Shown here piece by piece: positions 8,446 through 17,331 of a stretch of 64,000 bases of DNA. Numbering within the stretch: the stretch's first letter is position 1; each line of letters opens with the position of its first letter. The stretch is from assembly GCA_964522525.1 (NCBI GenBank), contig CAZFWG010000005.1, positions 29,980 through 93,979 of the forward strand. Reading direction: 5' to 3'. Origin of the DNA: CAYUYV01 sp964522525. GTDB lineage: Bacteria; Pseudomonadota; Alphaproteobacteria; JAJFIK01. The position numbers and the translations under genes are program-made. The notes under the pieces were generated by a model. The model did no database searches. It was not told the DNA's origin and saw nothing but the letters and a program-made list of their open reading frames with translations.

Positions 8446-9554
8446 GGCCGTTCCTCCTGGGCCGGTTCGGCAGAACCGTCGGGCACTCCAATGGCCTGGA
8501 CGCGACTTCCCTGCCGGACCTTTTGAACGCCTTCAACCACGACCTGATCACCTTCGCCGAGGGCGCCGTCGACCAGCACGGTACCCTCGCGGCGGGCAAC
8601 GATGGCCACAGGCTCCCGCTGCGCCTCGCCGTCGCGGATAGCCCACAGATAAGAGCCGTCGCTGCCCCAGAGGATCGCGACTTCCGGCACGGCGGGATAG
8701 GTCTGGCCGGGAAAGGCAACATTGATCTCGAAGCTCATGCCCGGTCGCCAGATATCCTCTGCGTTGTCGAGCTCGGCTCGAACGGTGAAGGTGCGCCTTT
8801 GCGGCTCGATCTGGCTTGCGACATAGACGACCGTGGCCTCAAGGCTGCGATCGGGCGCTGAAAAGGGCGTGGCGGTCACGGTCGTGCCAATGATCAAGCG
8901 TTGGAACGCCTGCTCCGGTGCCTCGAAGTCGATATAGAGGACTTCCCGGTCGTCGAGTTGGGTGATCACGGTTGTGGGCGTAATCCGGGCGCCGGGATCA
9001 ACAGTCGTCAGCCCGACATGACCGGCAAAGGGCGCGACGACCGTGCGTTGATCCTGGTTCTCCTGGGCCTGCTCAAGCTGGAGCTTTGCCGACTCCAGCG
9101 TGGTCCGCGCCTCGTCGATCTGAGAATCGGAGACTGCGCCCGTGTTCTCGATGCGGCGATACCGGGCCAGCAGCTGCTCGGCCACGCGCACGGACACCTC
9201 CGCGAGGCGGACCGCCAAACGTTCCCGGGTGTCCTCAAGGCGCAAAAGCGGCTGCCCGGCCTCGACGAAATCGCCGGCCTCGAAAAGCACCTCTGTGACC
9301 TCGCCCCCGGCTTCCGCATAAATGGTCACGCTTGCCCGCGCGCGCGCCGTGCCGACCGCCTCGATCCGCATGACATCCTGGACAAGCTGCACGGTCTCGA
9401 GGCGCACGGACACCGGCCCACCCCGGCCCCGGCGCCCTCCACCGCCGTTCTGCTCCTGACCACAGGCCAGGAGGACGAGCGCCGCCAACCCGACAAAAGC
9501 GCTTCGCCTGGCCCAGGTCAGTCTGGACTTATTCTGCCGCTCAAGCGTGGCCAA
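8442..9554 (-). CDS. RND efflux periplasmic adaptor (membrane fusion protein)
   Basis: With a TTG start at 9554, a 370-residue adaptor. AGGGGAA lies 5 bp upstream of the TTG, which decides the start; the frame is open to 10016, but the upstream part does not look like protein. Residues about 14-28 (FVGLAALVLLACG) are a lipoprotein signal. The biotinyl-lipoyl halves are RASVTIYAEAGGEVTEVLFE and DQRTVVAPFAGHVGLTTVDP, separated by a hairpin rich in Arg, Glu and Gln; beta-barrel and proximal domains follow. A glycine/arginine stretch NGGGGRRGRGG follows the signal. It links pump and channel, and its stop overlaps the pump ATG. Confidence 0.9.
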   Translation of the reverse strand: MATLERQNKSRLTWARRSAFVGLAALVLLACGQEQNGGGGRRGRGGPVSVRLETVQLVQDVMRIEAVGTARARASVTIYAEAGGEVTEVLFEAGDFVEAGQPLLRLEDTRERLAVRLAEVSVRVAEQLLARYRRIENTGAVSDSQIDEARTTLESAKLQLEQAQENQDQRTVVAPFAGHVGLTTVDPGARITPTTVITQLDDREVLYIDFEAPEQAFQRLIIGTTVTATPFSAPDRSLEATVVYVASQIEPQRRTFTVRAELDNAEDIWRPGMSFEINVAFPGQTYPAVPEVAILWGSDGSYLWAIRDGEAQREPVAIVARREGTVLVDGALGEGDQVVVEGVQKVRQGSRVQAIGVPDGSAEPAQEERP

Positions 9555-10164
9555 TGGGCTTCCCCTGTATCGGTGTTGTGTCCGCCCATGGCGTGACCGG
9601 ATTGCCAAGACGCCGCTGTCCCCTTTTTCGTGCCTTGCCCCCGTGCCAGCCATGCACAAGGTCTGGCCATGCGGTTTCAGCCGTCCGGTCCCAACATGCA
9701 TGGGCCTTCCCCCACACCATCGCAAAAAAATCGAAACCGTCCATGATGGAGGATGTCGCGCGTCTATCTCGGTGGCCACGTTGCGCGCTCCTCCCCGGCG
9801 GCGTTGCCGCTCCTCGGTTGTGGAGACAGGTATCGCGTCGCCAAGCATGACCAGACATGCGTTGACCTTGACGCAACAGGGGCTCGGGTGAAGGAACGGC
9901 CACATATCCATTTTATCTTTGTACCTTGTTTCTGGTTGTTGGGTTTCTGCGGTCTGGGCTTCCGGCATCCGGTTCTTGCGGCGCACGCCATTTGTCCGCG
10001 CCTCGAGAAATGACACGGCTCAAGGTATCGATATTCACGCGCTGGAAACGGAAACTCGACGAACGGCAAAGCTGAAACGCCGAACGGTCGCAATTGGGTG
10101 TTCAGCGGGCTGTAACGGCCGGGTATGATCCAAGGCAGGAAGTCTGGAAGACGGGTCGGGAACC
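9555..10164. other. Divergent intergenic region, efflux operon and LytS/LytTR
   Basis: About 610 bp separate the adaptor start from the sensor-kinase start. The reading frames crossing it have Arg-, Pro- and Cys-rich, non-family translations, so I see no gene. It should hold the promoters of both units. I could not identify a convincing LytTR direct repeat by eye. Confidence 0.5.
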
Positions 10165-11199
10165 GTGAACGTGATTGAGCACAAAAACACTTGGCAGCCG
10201 GATTATTGGAAGGTCCTCATCGTCTGTGGCTTGTACGTAACGGTGGAGGCGCTCTTTCTGCCGGCATTCGCACCGGAAAGCTGGCACGTTCGTCTCGAGC
10301 TGAACTCCATATTCATGCTGCTTTATCAGTCTGCGGTGGCCTTCGTCATTGCGTTTCCCCTGGCGGATGCGCAGTTGGCGAAGCAGCGCTATGCCGCATT
10401 TGCCTTCCTGTCACTCGGGATCCTGGCCGCGTCGTCGCTTCTTCTCGAGTTCGTCATCGATCCCCTGCTCTTTGGTGGCAAGATCATCCCGGTCGTGACT
10501 TATATCCGTCTCGTCGAAGGCGGCACCATTGCCCTCCTGCTCATGGCCGTCAGGCTCTTGTCCCATCGCCGCCGGAACGAGCACCGGCTCGCCGAACTAG
10601 AAAGAGCGAACATCGAGGCCGAACTCCAAGTTCTGCGGGCTCAAATCAACCCCCATGTCTTGTTCAATGCCCTGAACAACATCTATTCCCATGCCCTCCA
10701 CAAATCGGAACAGACACCGCACCTTATCCTCAAACTTGCCGATATGCTCAGATACATGATCTATGATTGCGCCGAAGACGAGGTATCCCTGGAAAAGGAG
10801 ATCGCTTTCCTGTCTGACTATGTCGAGGTTCAGACCATGTCGCTTGACGATCGGGGCGCCGTTGACTTCAAGCTGAAAGGCGACATCGTCGGCAAACGGA
10901 TCGCGCCGTTCCTTCTGATTCCGCTCGTGGAAAACTGTTTCAAGCATAGCCTCGACACCCTCGATCATGGGATCGACATCGATATCAACCTGGAGGCGTC
11001 GGGCGGTCGGCTGCGGCTCGACTGTTCGAACACTTTCGATCCGCAATCCGACAAAGACGGTCGCAATCGAGGCGCTGGCATCGGACTGGCCAATGTGAGG
11101 CGCCGGCTGGAATTGCTGTTCGACACGAATTTCGCGTTGGATCTGTCACCCCGCGGTGCACGGTTCCACGCTCACCTTGATGTGCCGGTGCGCTCATGA
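10165..11199 (+). CDS. LytS/YehU-type sensor histidine kinase
   Basis: A 344-residue membrane kinase with a GTG start. About four membrane segments (roughly 15-35, 48-68, 77-97, 115-133) precede a short coiled region (ELERANIEAELQVLRAQ) and the His_kinase domain. The phosphoacceptor motif is INPHVLFNALNNI with H164. The ATP-binding lid has N-box PLVENCFKHSL and G-box GAGIGLANVRRRLELLF. It lacks a classic periplasmic sensor, so sensing is probably within the membrane. It overlaps the LytTR regulator by ATGA, the usual pairing. It diverges from the RND operon, which is a plausible target. Confidence 0.92.
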   Translation: MNVIEHKNTWQPDYWKVLIVCGLYVTVEALFLPAFAPESWHVRLELNSIFMLLYQSAVAFVIAFPLADAQLAKQRYAAFAFLSLGILAASSLLLEFVIDPLLFGGKIIPVVTYIRLVEGGTIALLLMAVRLLSHRRRNEHRLAELERANIEAELQVLRAQINPHVLFNALNNIYSHALHKSEQTPHLILKLADMLRYMIYDCAEDEVSLEKEIAFLSDYVEVQTMSLDDRGAVDFKLKGDIVGKRIAPFLLIPLVENCFKHSLDTLDHGIDIDINLEASGGRLRLDCSNTFDPQSDKDGRNRGAGIGLANVRRRLELLFDTNFALDLSPRGARFHAHLDVPVRS

Positions 11200-11909
11200 A
11201 GCGTTTGAGATGCGCCATTCTCGAAGATCAACGCCCTGCGCAGAAGATACTGATTAAATATATTGCCGATGCGGATTCCCTTGACCTTGAAGGCGTCTAT
11301 GGCTCTGCACCGGAGGCGGCAAGCGCCCTTCCCGCCGCTGGCGTCGACGTCCTCTTCCTGGATTTGCACCTGCCCAAAATGGATGGCTTCCCTTTCCTAA
11401 AGACGCTTTCTCAGCCCCCCTTGATCATTGTGACCACTGCGGATGCCGATCAGGCCCTGGAGGGTTATGCCCACAATGTTGTCGACTATCTGTTGAAGCC
11501 GTTTTCCTTCGATCGTTTTCTTCAGGCGGTAGAAAAGGCACGTCAGCGCCGGAACGAAACCACATCTGTAGTAAAACGATCAGAACAAAAATCATCAACC
11601 GACGATTTGTTCATCAAAAGTAATGGCGAAATCCGGCGGGTCGTCGTCGACCAGATTCAGTTCATCCGGTCCGAAAGTGACTATGTCGAACTCTTTACGA
11701 CCAAGGAAAGATTCTACTTCGCCCGAGCCCTTCGTTCGCTCCTCACGGAACTGCCGGGAAGCCATTTCGTCCGCGTTCATAAATCATATGTCGTCAATAT
11801 CCGGTACATCACCCGCATTGTCGGGACGGAGATCCATATTGGAGGAACGACAGTGCCGATCGGAAGGAGCTACAGGGAGCCTTTCCTGCAAAAGATCAGC
11901 ATCGGTTAG
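11196..11909 (+). CDS. LytTR-family response regulator
   Basis: A 237-residue regulator. The receiver domain (residues 1-125) has acidic pocket ED at 10-11, phosphoacceptor D56 in VLFLDLHLPKMDGF, and the conserved lysine in VDYLLKPFSFDRF. After a polar linker comes a LytTR DNA-binding domain (about 145-237) with IQFIRSESDYVELFT, FVRVHKSYVVNI and VPIGRSYREPFLQKI. It is translationally coupled to the LytS-type kinase. LytTR proteins bind paired direct repeats near promoters; the divergent efflux promoter is the nearest candidate. Confidence 0.93.
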   Translation: MKRLRCAILEDQRPAQKILIKYIADADSLDLEGVYGSAPEAASALPAAGVDVLFLDLHLPKMDGFPFLKTLSQPPLIIVTTADADQALEGYAHNVVDYLLKPFSFDRFLQAVEKARQRRNETTSVVKRSEQKSSTDDLFIKSNGEIRRVVVDQIQFIRSESDYVELFTTKERFYFARALRSLLTELPGSHFVRVHKSYVVNIRYITRIVGTEIHIGGTTVPIGRSYREPFLQKISIG

Positions 11910-12557
11910 AATGTCTCGCAGCGCAGTCTGTTTTGTCTTCGGACAGAAGGCAAAGCCCGCCAGGGACTCTCAAGAGGATCCCTTCCGACCCTCCCGAAGG
12001 GCACGACCTGCCTGATCCAAGCAGTGCTCAAGATTCGCCGAAATATGGTTCCGGTTCGTGGTGCCGTCATCGGCCGTGCACAAAGCATTGAATCGATCTC
12101 CGGGGCAGTTGGAACACGAGGGCACCAAGTGGTGCATTAGACCTCCCGAGACAAATCTTGAGCTTGTCCTCGGCCGGTCCTGCTTTTTCTCAGATCGTCT
12201 CCGGAGCAATCCAATAGGAGTAGGTCGACATGCGACCGGTCTCGCCACTGAGATCGATCGGTTCAAAACGCAGATCGGCCGAACCGTCAAAATCATTGAA
12301 AAAACGAAATCCTGCTGCGTCCCCGCAACAACGCGCGTTCCTGAGAAGGAGACATCCGGTGCATGTGCACTGGCAAAGACGTTAGCGCCGCAACGTGATC
12401 GCGACGGGACCGGTTTCCTTGACGTTTACCGGCCCTCAACGCCGAACCCAGATAAACTGAATGACGGGAAGATCCAACCCGGCCATAACTGTCAGCGACG
12501 TCATCGAAGATCCAGGGCAAATCAGCCCAGAGTGTCCTGGCGAGAGCGGAGAGACAG
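11910..12557. other. Gene-poor region between LytTR regulator and kefF
   Basis: Roughly 650 bp with no convincing intact gene. Long frames on the plus strand (for example from 12058) give low-complexity translations without family features. The minus-strand stretch around 12190-12430 looks like a decayed coding region and is listed separately. The rest shows no tRNA, repeat or IS end that I can recognise. Confidence 0.5.
12190..12430 (-). pseudogene. Possible remnant of a decayed gene
   Basis: The minus-strand frame ending at the TGA at 12190-12192 reads FFNDFDGSADLRFEPIDLSG and ends MSTYSYWIAPETI, with protein-like composition but no start codon. Adding one T to a run of six (near 12298) would join it to a different upstream frame reading ANVFASAHAPDVSFSGTRVV. 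A third frame above that reads VNVKETGPVAITLRR. These pieces suggest one coding sequence broken by at least two frameshifts. I do not recognise the family, and it could be chance. Confidence 0.25.
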
Positions 12558-13169
12558 TTGGCAAACTTATTGGTCTACTACGTGCATCCCGGTCAGCGAT
12601 TTTCGCGGGCGAACAAGGCCATGGCGGACGCCGCACGCCGGATCGCCGACATCGGCTTTGTTGATCTTTATGCCGAGTATCCGCGCCATAATATCGATGT
12701 CGACACAGAGCAGAACCGGCTTCTCGATCATGATGTGGTGCTTTTTCAGTTTCCCCTCTTCTGGTATTCGACGCCGTCACTGCTGAAGGAATGGCTCGAC
12801 CTGGTTCTCGAACACGGATTTGCCTATGGCAGCGGGGGCGACCGACTGGCCGGCAAAACCTTGATGCTGGCCATCACGGCGGCCGGACCCGCCGACGCCT
12901 ACACCCCGTCAGGGTACCAACACTATCCGCTGCGTACCTTCCTCACGCCCCTGGAACAGATGGCCCGCCTCTGCAGAATGTCCTTCTCCGCGCCTTATGT
13001 GCTCCATGCTTCCCTTAAAGCTCCAGAGTCCGGTGAAATCACACCACATACGGAGGGATATGTGCGGCTCCTGAAGGCAGTTCGGGACGACCAATATGAT
13101 TTCAACACGGCCGTTGACCGGGACATTATAACCTATGCGGATCTTCCCAGTCTTTTGCAAGGAGCCTGA
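12558..13169 (+). CDS. kefF: KefF-like NAD(P)H:quinone reductase, K+ efflux ancillary flavoprotein
   Basis: A 203-residue flavodoxin-fold protein with a TTG start (12558) and GGAGA upstream. Family features are LLVYYVHPGQRFSRANKAM at the N-terminus, VLFQFPLFWYSTPSLLKEWL and MLAITAAGPADAY. KefF-type proteins bind FMN, reduce quinones and activate the KefC antiporter during electrophile stress. The gene sits 3 bp before kefC, which supports that role over a free-standing MdaB-type quinone reductase. Confidence 0.85.
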   Translation: MANLLVYYVHPGQRFSRANKAMADAARRIADIGFVDLYAEYPRHNIDVDTEQNRLLDHDVVLFQFPLFWYSTPSLLKEWLDLVLEHGFAYGSGGDRLAGKTLMLAITAAGPADAYTPSGYQHYPLRTFLTPLEQMARLCRMSFSAPYVLHASLKAPESGEITPHTEGYVRLLKAVRDDQYDFNTAVDRDIITYADLPSLLQGA

Positions 13170-13172
13170 TCC

Positions 13173-15143
13173 ATGACCGACATCCTTTTCCTTGCATTCA
13201 TGTTCCTCTGTGCGGGCGTCATTGCCGTGCCGATCGCTTCTCGTCTCGGTCTGGGTTCGGTCCTCGGTTACCTCATCGCCGGCATCGGGCTGAGTCCCCT
13301 CCTCGCAAGCTTCAATGTCGACGTTGTCGCGATCCAACATTTCGCCGAGTTCGGTGTGGTGATGATGCTCTTTCTGGTCGGATTGGAGCTGGAGCCAAAA
13401 CTCCTATGGGAGATGCGCGGCAGGCTTCTCGGGCTTGGCGGACTACAGGTGACGGCGACAGCCGCAGCCGTCATGGCCGGGGCCATGGTCTTGGGTCAGC
13501 CTTGGACCATCGCTCTCGCCATTGGCCTCGTCTTCGCGCTCTCCTCGACGGCGATCGTTTTGCAGACCCTGAACGAGAAGGGCCTGATGAAAAGCGATGG
13601 CGGCCAGGCCAGCTTTTCCGTACTCCTCTTTCAGGACATCGCGGTCATTCCCATGCTGGCCTTCATTCCGCTCCTGGCGATGCCGGAACTGATGGATGTC
13701 GGCGCCACGGTGGCCGAGGGTCACCATGGTCCTGAGGCGGATCATGGGGGGGATGACGGGCATGAGAGCGGCATGAGTCTCGTGGCCGGCCTGAACGGGT
13801 GGCAGACGGCGCTTGTGACGATTGGTGCCGTGGGGGCCGTCGTTCTTGGGGGGATCTATCTGACCGGCCCCGTTTTCCGCTTCATCGCCATGGCCGGCTT
13901 GCGCGAACTCTTCACGGCGGCGGCCTTGATGTTCGTGGTGGGCATCGCGTTGCTCATGTCCCTTGTCGGTCTCTCGCCGGCCCTCGGGACGTTCCTCGCC
14001 GGGGTCGTTCTGGCCAATAGCGAATACCGACATGAACTGGAAAGTGATGTCGACCCGTTCCGTGGGCTGTTGCTTGGCCTGTTTTTCATGACCGTTGGCG
14101 CGAGCATCGACTTCGACCTGTTGTTCGCGGATTTCGGCTCGATCCTGTCGCTCACACTTGGGCTGATGGCTTTGAAACTCGCCGTGTTGCTCGCACTCGG
14201 CCACATGTTTCGCCTTGAGGGATCCGACCGATGGCTGATCGGTCTGGGCCTCGCGCAAGCCGGCGAATTCGGCTTCGTGCTGCTGTCTTTCACGGTTGCC
14301 AATCAGGTGATCCCCCAAAGCGTCGCGGACCAGCTTCTGCTCATCGTTGCCCTGTCCATGCTTCTCACCCCGGCACTCTTCATTCTGTATGAACGCGTTG
14401 TTTCACCGCGCTTCACTGCGCTTCAGGAAGGAGAAGCGGACGCGATCGAGGAACCCGGGGACATCATCATTGCAGGCCATGGTCGCTTTGGTGGCATCAT
14501 CAATCGTATGCTGAGGGCGGCGGGCTTCACGCCGACGGTCCTTGATTTCAGTTCCGAGCATCTGGAGGTCCTGCGCCGCTTTGGTCTCAGGGTGTATTTC
14601 GGGGACGCCAGCCGGCCCGATCTTCTGCATGCCGCTGGTATTGAAAAGGCAAGGCTCCTGATCGTGGCCATCGATGGACAGAGTCAGATAACGGAACTCG
14701 TGCGCCATGTCCGACAGACCTATCCCGACGTCTGGATCATCGCCCGCGCCGTCAACCGGTTTCATGTCTACGAGCTCTATGCCGCCGGATGCCGCGATAT
14801 CATCCGCGACACATTTGACAGCAGCGTAAGGGCCGGACGATCAGCCTATGAGGCCCTGGGCATCCATCCCTTCGATGCCGAGCAACTGGCCCGCAAGTTT
14901 TCTGAGGATGACCGTTTCATCCTGGCCCAGATGGCCGAAGTCTATGACCCGGAGATCCCGAACCATGAGAACCCGGCTTATGTTGAACGGATGAAGGCAT
15001 TCATGGAAGAGCGCGAGGCCCAACTCTGCAGCAACAGCCGGGCCTTTGCAACGCGTACGGAACGGGGGTGGGCCCCACCCTCAGCCAATGACGTCGAGAC
15101 AGAAAAGGCCAGACATGAAAGCGCGAAAGTGACGCAGCAATGA
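13173..15143 (+). CDS. kefC: KefC-like glutathione-regulated K+/H+ antiporter (CPA2 family)
   Basis: A 656-residue protein: an N-terminal CPA2 antiporter of about 12 helices (FNVDVVAIQHFAEFGVVMML, LFQDIAVIPMLAF, GLAQAGEFGFVLLSF), then a TrkA-N/RCK nucleotide-binding domain from about residue 420 (IIIAGHGRFGGIINRML, VYFGDASRPDLL). In E. coli Kef lowers cytoplasmic pH to protect against electrophiles and is gated by glutathione adducts. An unusual His/Asp/Gly-rich loop (GHHGPEADHGGDDGHESG, near residue 185) is inserted between membrane helices. Directly downstream of kefF in one operon. Confidence 0.9.
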   Translation: MTDILFLAFMFLCAGVIAVPIASRLGLGSVLGYLIAGIGLSPLLASFNVDVVAIQHFAEFGVVMMLFLVGLELEPKLLWEMRGRLLGLGGLQVTATAAAVMAGAMVLGQPWTIALAIGLVFALSSTAIVLQTLNEKGLMKSDGGQASFSVLLFQDIAVIPMLAFIPLLAMPELMDVGATVAEGHHGPEADHGGDDGHESGMSLVAGLNGWQTALVTIGAVGAVVLGGIYLTGPVFRFIAMAGLRELFTAAALMFVVGIALLMSLVGLSPALGTFLAGVVLANSEYRHELESDVDPFRGLLLGLFFMTVGASIDFDLLFADFGSILSLTLGLMALKLAVLLALGHMFRLEGSDRWLIGLGLAQAGEFGFVLLSFTVANQVIPQSVADQLLLIVALSMLLTPALFILYERVVSPRFTALQEGEADAIEEPGDIIIAGHGRFGGIINRMLRAAGFTPTVLDFSSEHLEVLRRFGLRVYFGDASRPDLLHAAGIEKARLLIVAIDGQSQITELVRHVRQTYPDVWIIARAVNRFHVYELYAAGCRDIIRDTFDSSVRAGRSAYEALGIHPFDAEQLARKFSEDDRFILAQMAEVYDPEIPNHENPAYVERMKAFMEEREAQLCSNSRAFATRTERGWAPPSANDVETEKARHESAKVTQQ

Positions 15144-15169
15144 ACAGTGTCGAACGCCGCGAAACAAAA

Positions 15170-15195
15170 GGAGCACGGCCTTGCGGCCGCGCTCC
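15170..15195. terminator. Hairpin terminator between convergent genes
   Basis: GGAGCACGGCC and GGCCGCGCTCC form an 11-bp stem with one mismatch around a TTGC loop. Read on the minus strand it is followed by CTTTTGTTTC, giving a T-rich tail for the amidohydrolase transcript. It also separates kefC from that gene. Confidence 0.7.
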
Positions 15196-15240
15196 TGGGA
15201 TTCTTCTTTCGGGTAACCGCCATGGTCTCAGGCTGGTTGG

Positions 15241-17043
15241 TCAGATAGTCCCATATCCCGCAAAAGTGTTGACCGGGGACCAATCCGGTTTGACGGGCGG
15301 CATATGGCGCAAATCGTGATGGGCAAAAACGCCCTCTCCGTACACCACACGGCCGCCCAGCACGGTAAGTTGGGATTTCAGCTTGGCGATCTCCGCATTG
15401 GTCACCGTGAAATAGTCCCGGTCCAGAAGAGCGAAATCCGCCAATTGGCCCACCTTGATCGCGCCCTTGCGACCCTCATCGCCGGTAAACCAGGCCGAGC
15501 CCGTGGTCCATACCCGCAATGCTTCTTCCCGGCTGAGCAGATTGTCGTCATCATACATGCGCATACCGCCGCGGGACAGGCCGGTGGTCATCCATTGGAT
15601 CGAGAACCAAGGATTGTAGCTGGTCACACGCGTGGCATCCGTTCCGCCGCCGACCGGCACACCCAAATCAAGAATGGCCCTGAAGTTCGGTGTCTTCTTC
15701 AGTTTCTCCGCACCATAGTTCGCGACGAAATCCTCCGCCTGGAACTGAAGCCGGTTTTGCAAGGCGATGCCGCCTCCAAGCTTGGCCACGCGTTCCAGGT
15801 TCTTCTCGGAAAAGGTTTCCACATGGTCGACAAACCAACCATCCACGAGCCCGGCTCCCTTGGCCACGTCTTCATAGACCGCCAGCAGGCGGTCGCCGGT
15901 CTCGTCATAGGTAATGTGTTGGCGGAACGGCCAGCCCGCTTCGCCAATCACCGTCATGATTTGGCGCTGATAGTCTTCTGCATCCCGGTCAATGTCCGGA
16001 CGCTGATCGCCAAAGATCTCATAGTCATAAGAGGCCCAGCAGATGTTCTCGCCCGCACCGACGAATTTCAGCATGTCGTCGCCGCTGCCCGGCGTGAATT
16101 TCTTGGTCCAGGCCTTGTAGTCATCCAGTTCCTGTCCCTTGACCTGAGGGAAGGAGTGGTAGCCGATGCGGGTCGTCAGCAGATCTTCCTGATGCATCCA
16201 GGTGACAACCTGATAGGGGTCGGCATCAGGGAATTCCATGCCCCCACCACCGGCATCCGAAACACCGGTGAGGCCCAGGCTGTTCAATTCATTCATGTAC
16301 TGCATGGATGAATTGATTTGATCTTGGATCGATAGTTTCGGCGCCTTGGACAGGGTCTTGTACATCAGCAGACCGGAAGGATCAGCCAAAAGGCGGCCCG
16401 TGGCGCGGCCATCCTCGTCCTTTTCGACGACCCCGCCGGGATAGGTCTCATGATTACGGCGATCATAACCGAAATAGGAGACAGCCCGACTGTTGAGCAG
16501 GGTCATTTTATAGAGATAGTGGATCAGCACGGGATGGTTCGGCGCGACGGCATCGAGCTCCGCCACCGTCGGCAGACGTTTTTCCTTGAACTGAAATTCC
16601 GAAAAACCACCGACCACGCGAAGAAACTGGCCCTCCGGTGTCTTGTCGGCTTGGACACGCAACATGTGGAGTGCCTCTTCCAGACTGTCCGCCGTGTCCC
16701 AACGCACTTCCATATTGTAGTTCACACCGCCCCTGATGGAATGCGTGTGGCTGTCGATCAAGCCGGGAATAACCCGTTTGCCGCCCCCATTGATAACCTG
16801 GGTGAACGGACCAATAAATTTGCGTACTTCCTTTTCTTTACCGACCGCCAAAAAGACACCGTCCTTGGCCGCAAGGGCGGTGGCCTCGGGGTTTTTCGGA
16901 TCCATTGTGGTGATCCGGGCATTGACCAAGACAAGATCGGCGGTCGTTTCCTTGGCCACGGCGGGGCTGGTCAGTGACAAGGCCCCAAAGGCTGTGCCAC
17001 CAGCGAAAACATCACGGCGGGTCGGCTGGGATGACGATGACAT
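15241..17043 (-). CDS. Exported amidohydrolase family protein (Amidohydro_3, YtcJ-like)
   Basis: A 600-residue metal-dependent hydrolase. The N-terminus SQPTRRDVFAGG then a hydrophobic stretch ending SPAVA is a twin-arginine signal (R9-R10), so it is probably exported folded. The metal motif is VIPGLIDSHTHS (H99, H101), with FRQHITYDE and GGGTDATRVTSYNPW further along, as in the YtcJ/N-substituted formamide deformylase-like group. The substrate is an amide or cyclic imide of unknown type. It follows the porin and tyrosinase genes on the same strand after a 288-bp gap, and ends at a hairpin terminator. The ATG at 17043 has GAGGAG upstream. Confidence 0.85.
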   Translation of the reverse strand: MSSSSQPTRRDVFAGGTAFGALSLTSPAVAKETTADLVLVNARITTMDPKNPEATALAAKDGVFLAVGKEKEVRKFIGPFTQVINGGGKRVIPGLIDSHTHSIRGGVNYNMEVRWDTADSLEEALHMLRVQADKTPEGQFLRVVGGFSEFQFKEKRLPTVAELDAVAPNHPVLIHYLYKMTLLNSRAVSYFGYDRRNHETYPGGVVEKDEDGRATGRLLADPSGLLMYKTLSKAPKLSIQDQINSSMQYMNELNSLGLTGVSDAGGGGMEFPDADPYQVVTWMHQEDLLTTRIGYHSFPQVKGQELDDYKAWTKKFTPGSGDDMLKFVGAGENICWASYDYEIFGDQRPDIDRDAEDYQRQIMTVIGEAGWPFRQHITYDETGDRLLAVYEDVAKGAGLVDGWFVDHVETFSEKNLERVAKLGGGIALQNRLQFQAEDFVANYGAEKLKKTPNFRAILDLGVPVGGGTDATRVTSYNPWFSIQWMTTGLSRGGMRMYDDDNLLSREEALRVWTTGSAWFTGDEGRKGAIKVGQLADFALLDRDYFTVTNAEIAKLKSQLTVLGGRVVYGEGVFAHHDLRHMPPVKPDWSPVNTFAGYGTI

Positions 17044-17331
17044 GAACAGAACTCCTCTTCAGGTTTCAAGTCGAACAAGATCCGATACCGGCAGACCCTC
17101 TTCAGAGCATTCAAGACCCGGAAGAAGACCGGCCGGGGCAGCACCTATGGGATGTCGCTCCATCGCATAGACCTCTGCCCAGAATTACCCGGCGTTTTGG
17201 TGTTGTGACGTTGGCCGGCACTCCTCATCATAGAATTCCACCAAACCTGCTCCTTCCAAAGATCATATCGGGACACCGTGTTGGCAAAAGCCAGTCAGAT
17301 TTGCTGACGGACATGTTTCATGGCGGCGACC

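Noticed and set aside
9555..10016. N-terminal extension of the RND adaptor to 10016
   Set aside because: The translation is Arg/Pro/Cys-rich with no family similarity, and a good Shine-Dalgarno sequence with TTG at 9554 gives a normal lipoprotein signal.
12058..12786. 242-residue plus-strand frame across the gene-poor region and kefF
   Set aside because: It overlaps kefF in another frame and its own translation has no recognisable content.
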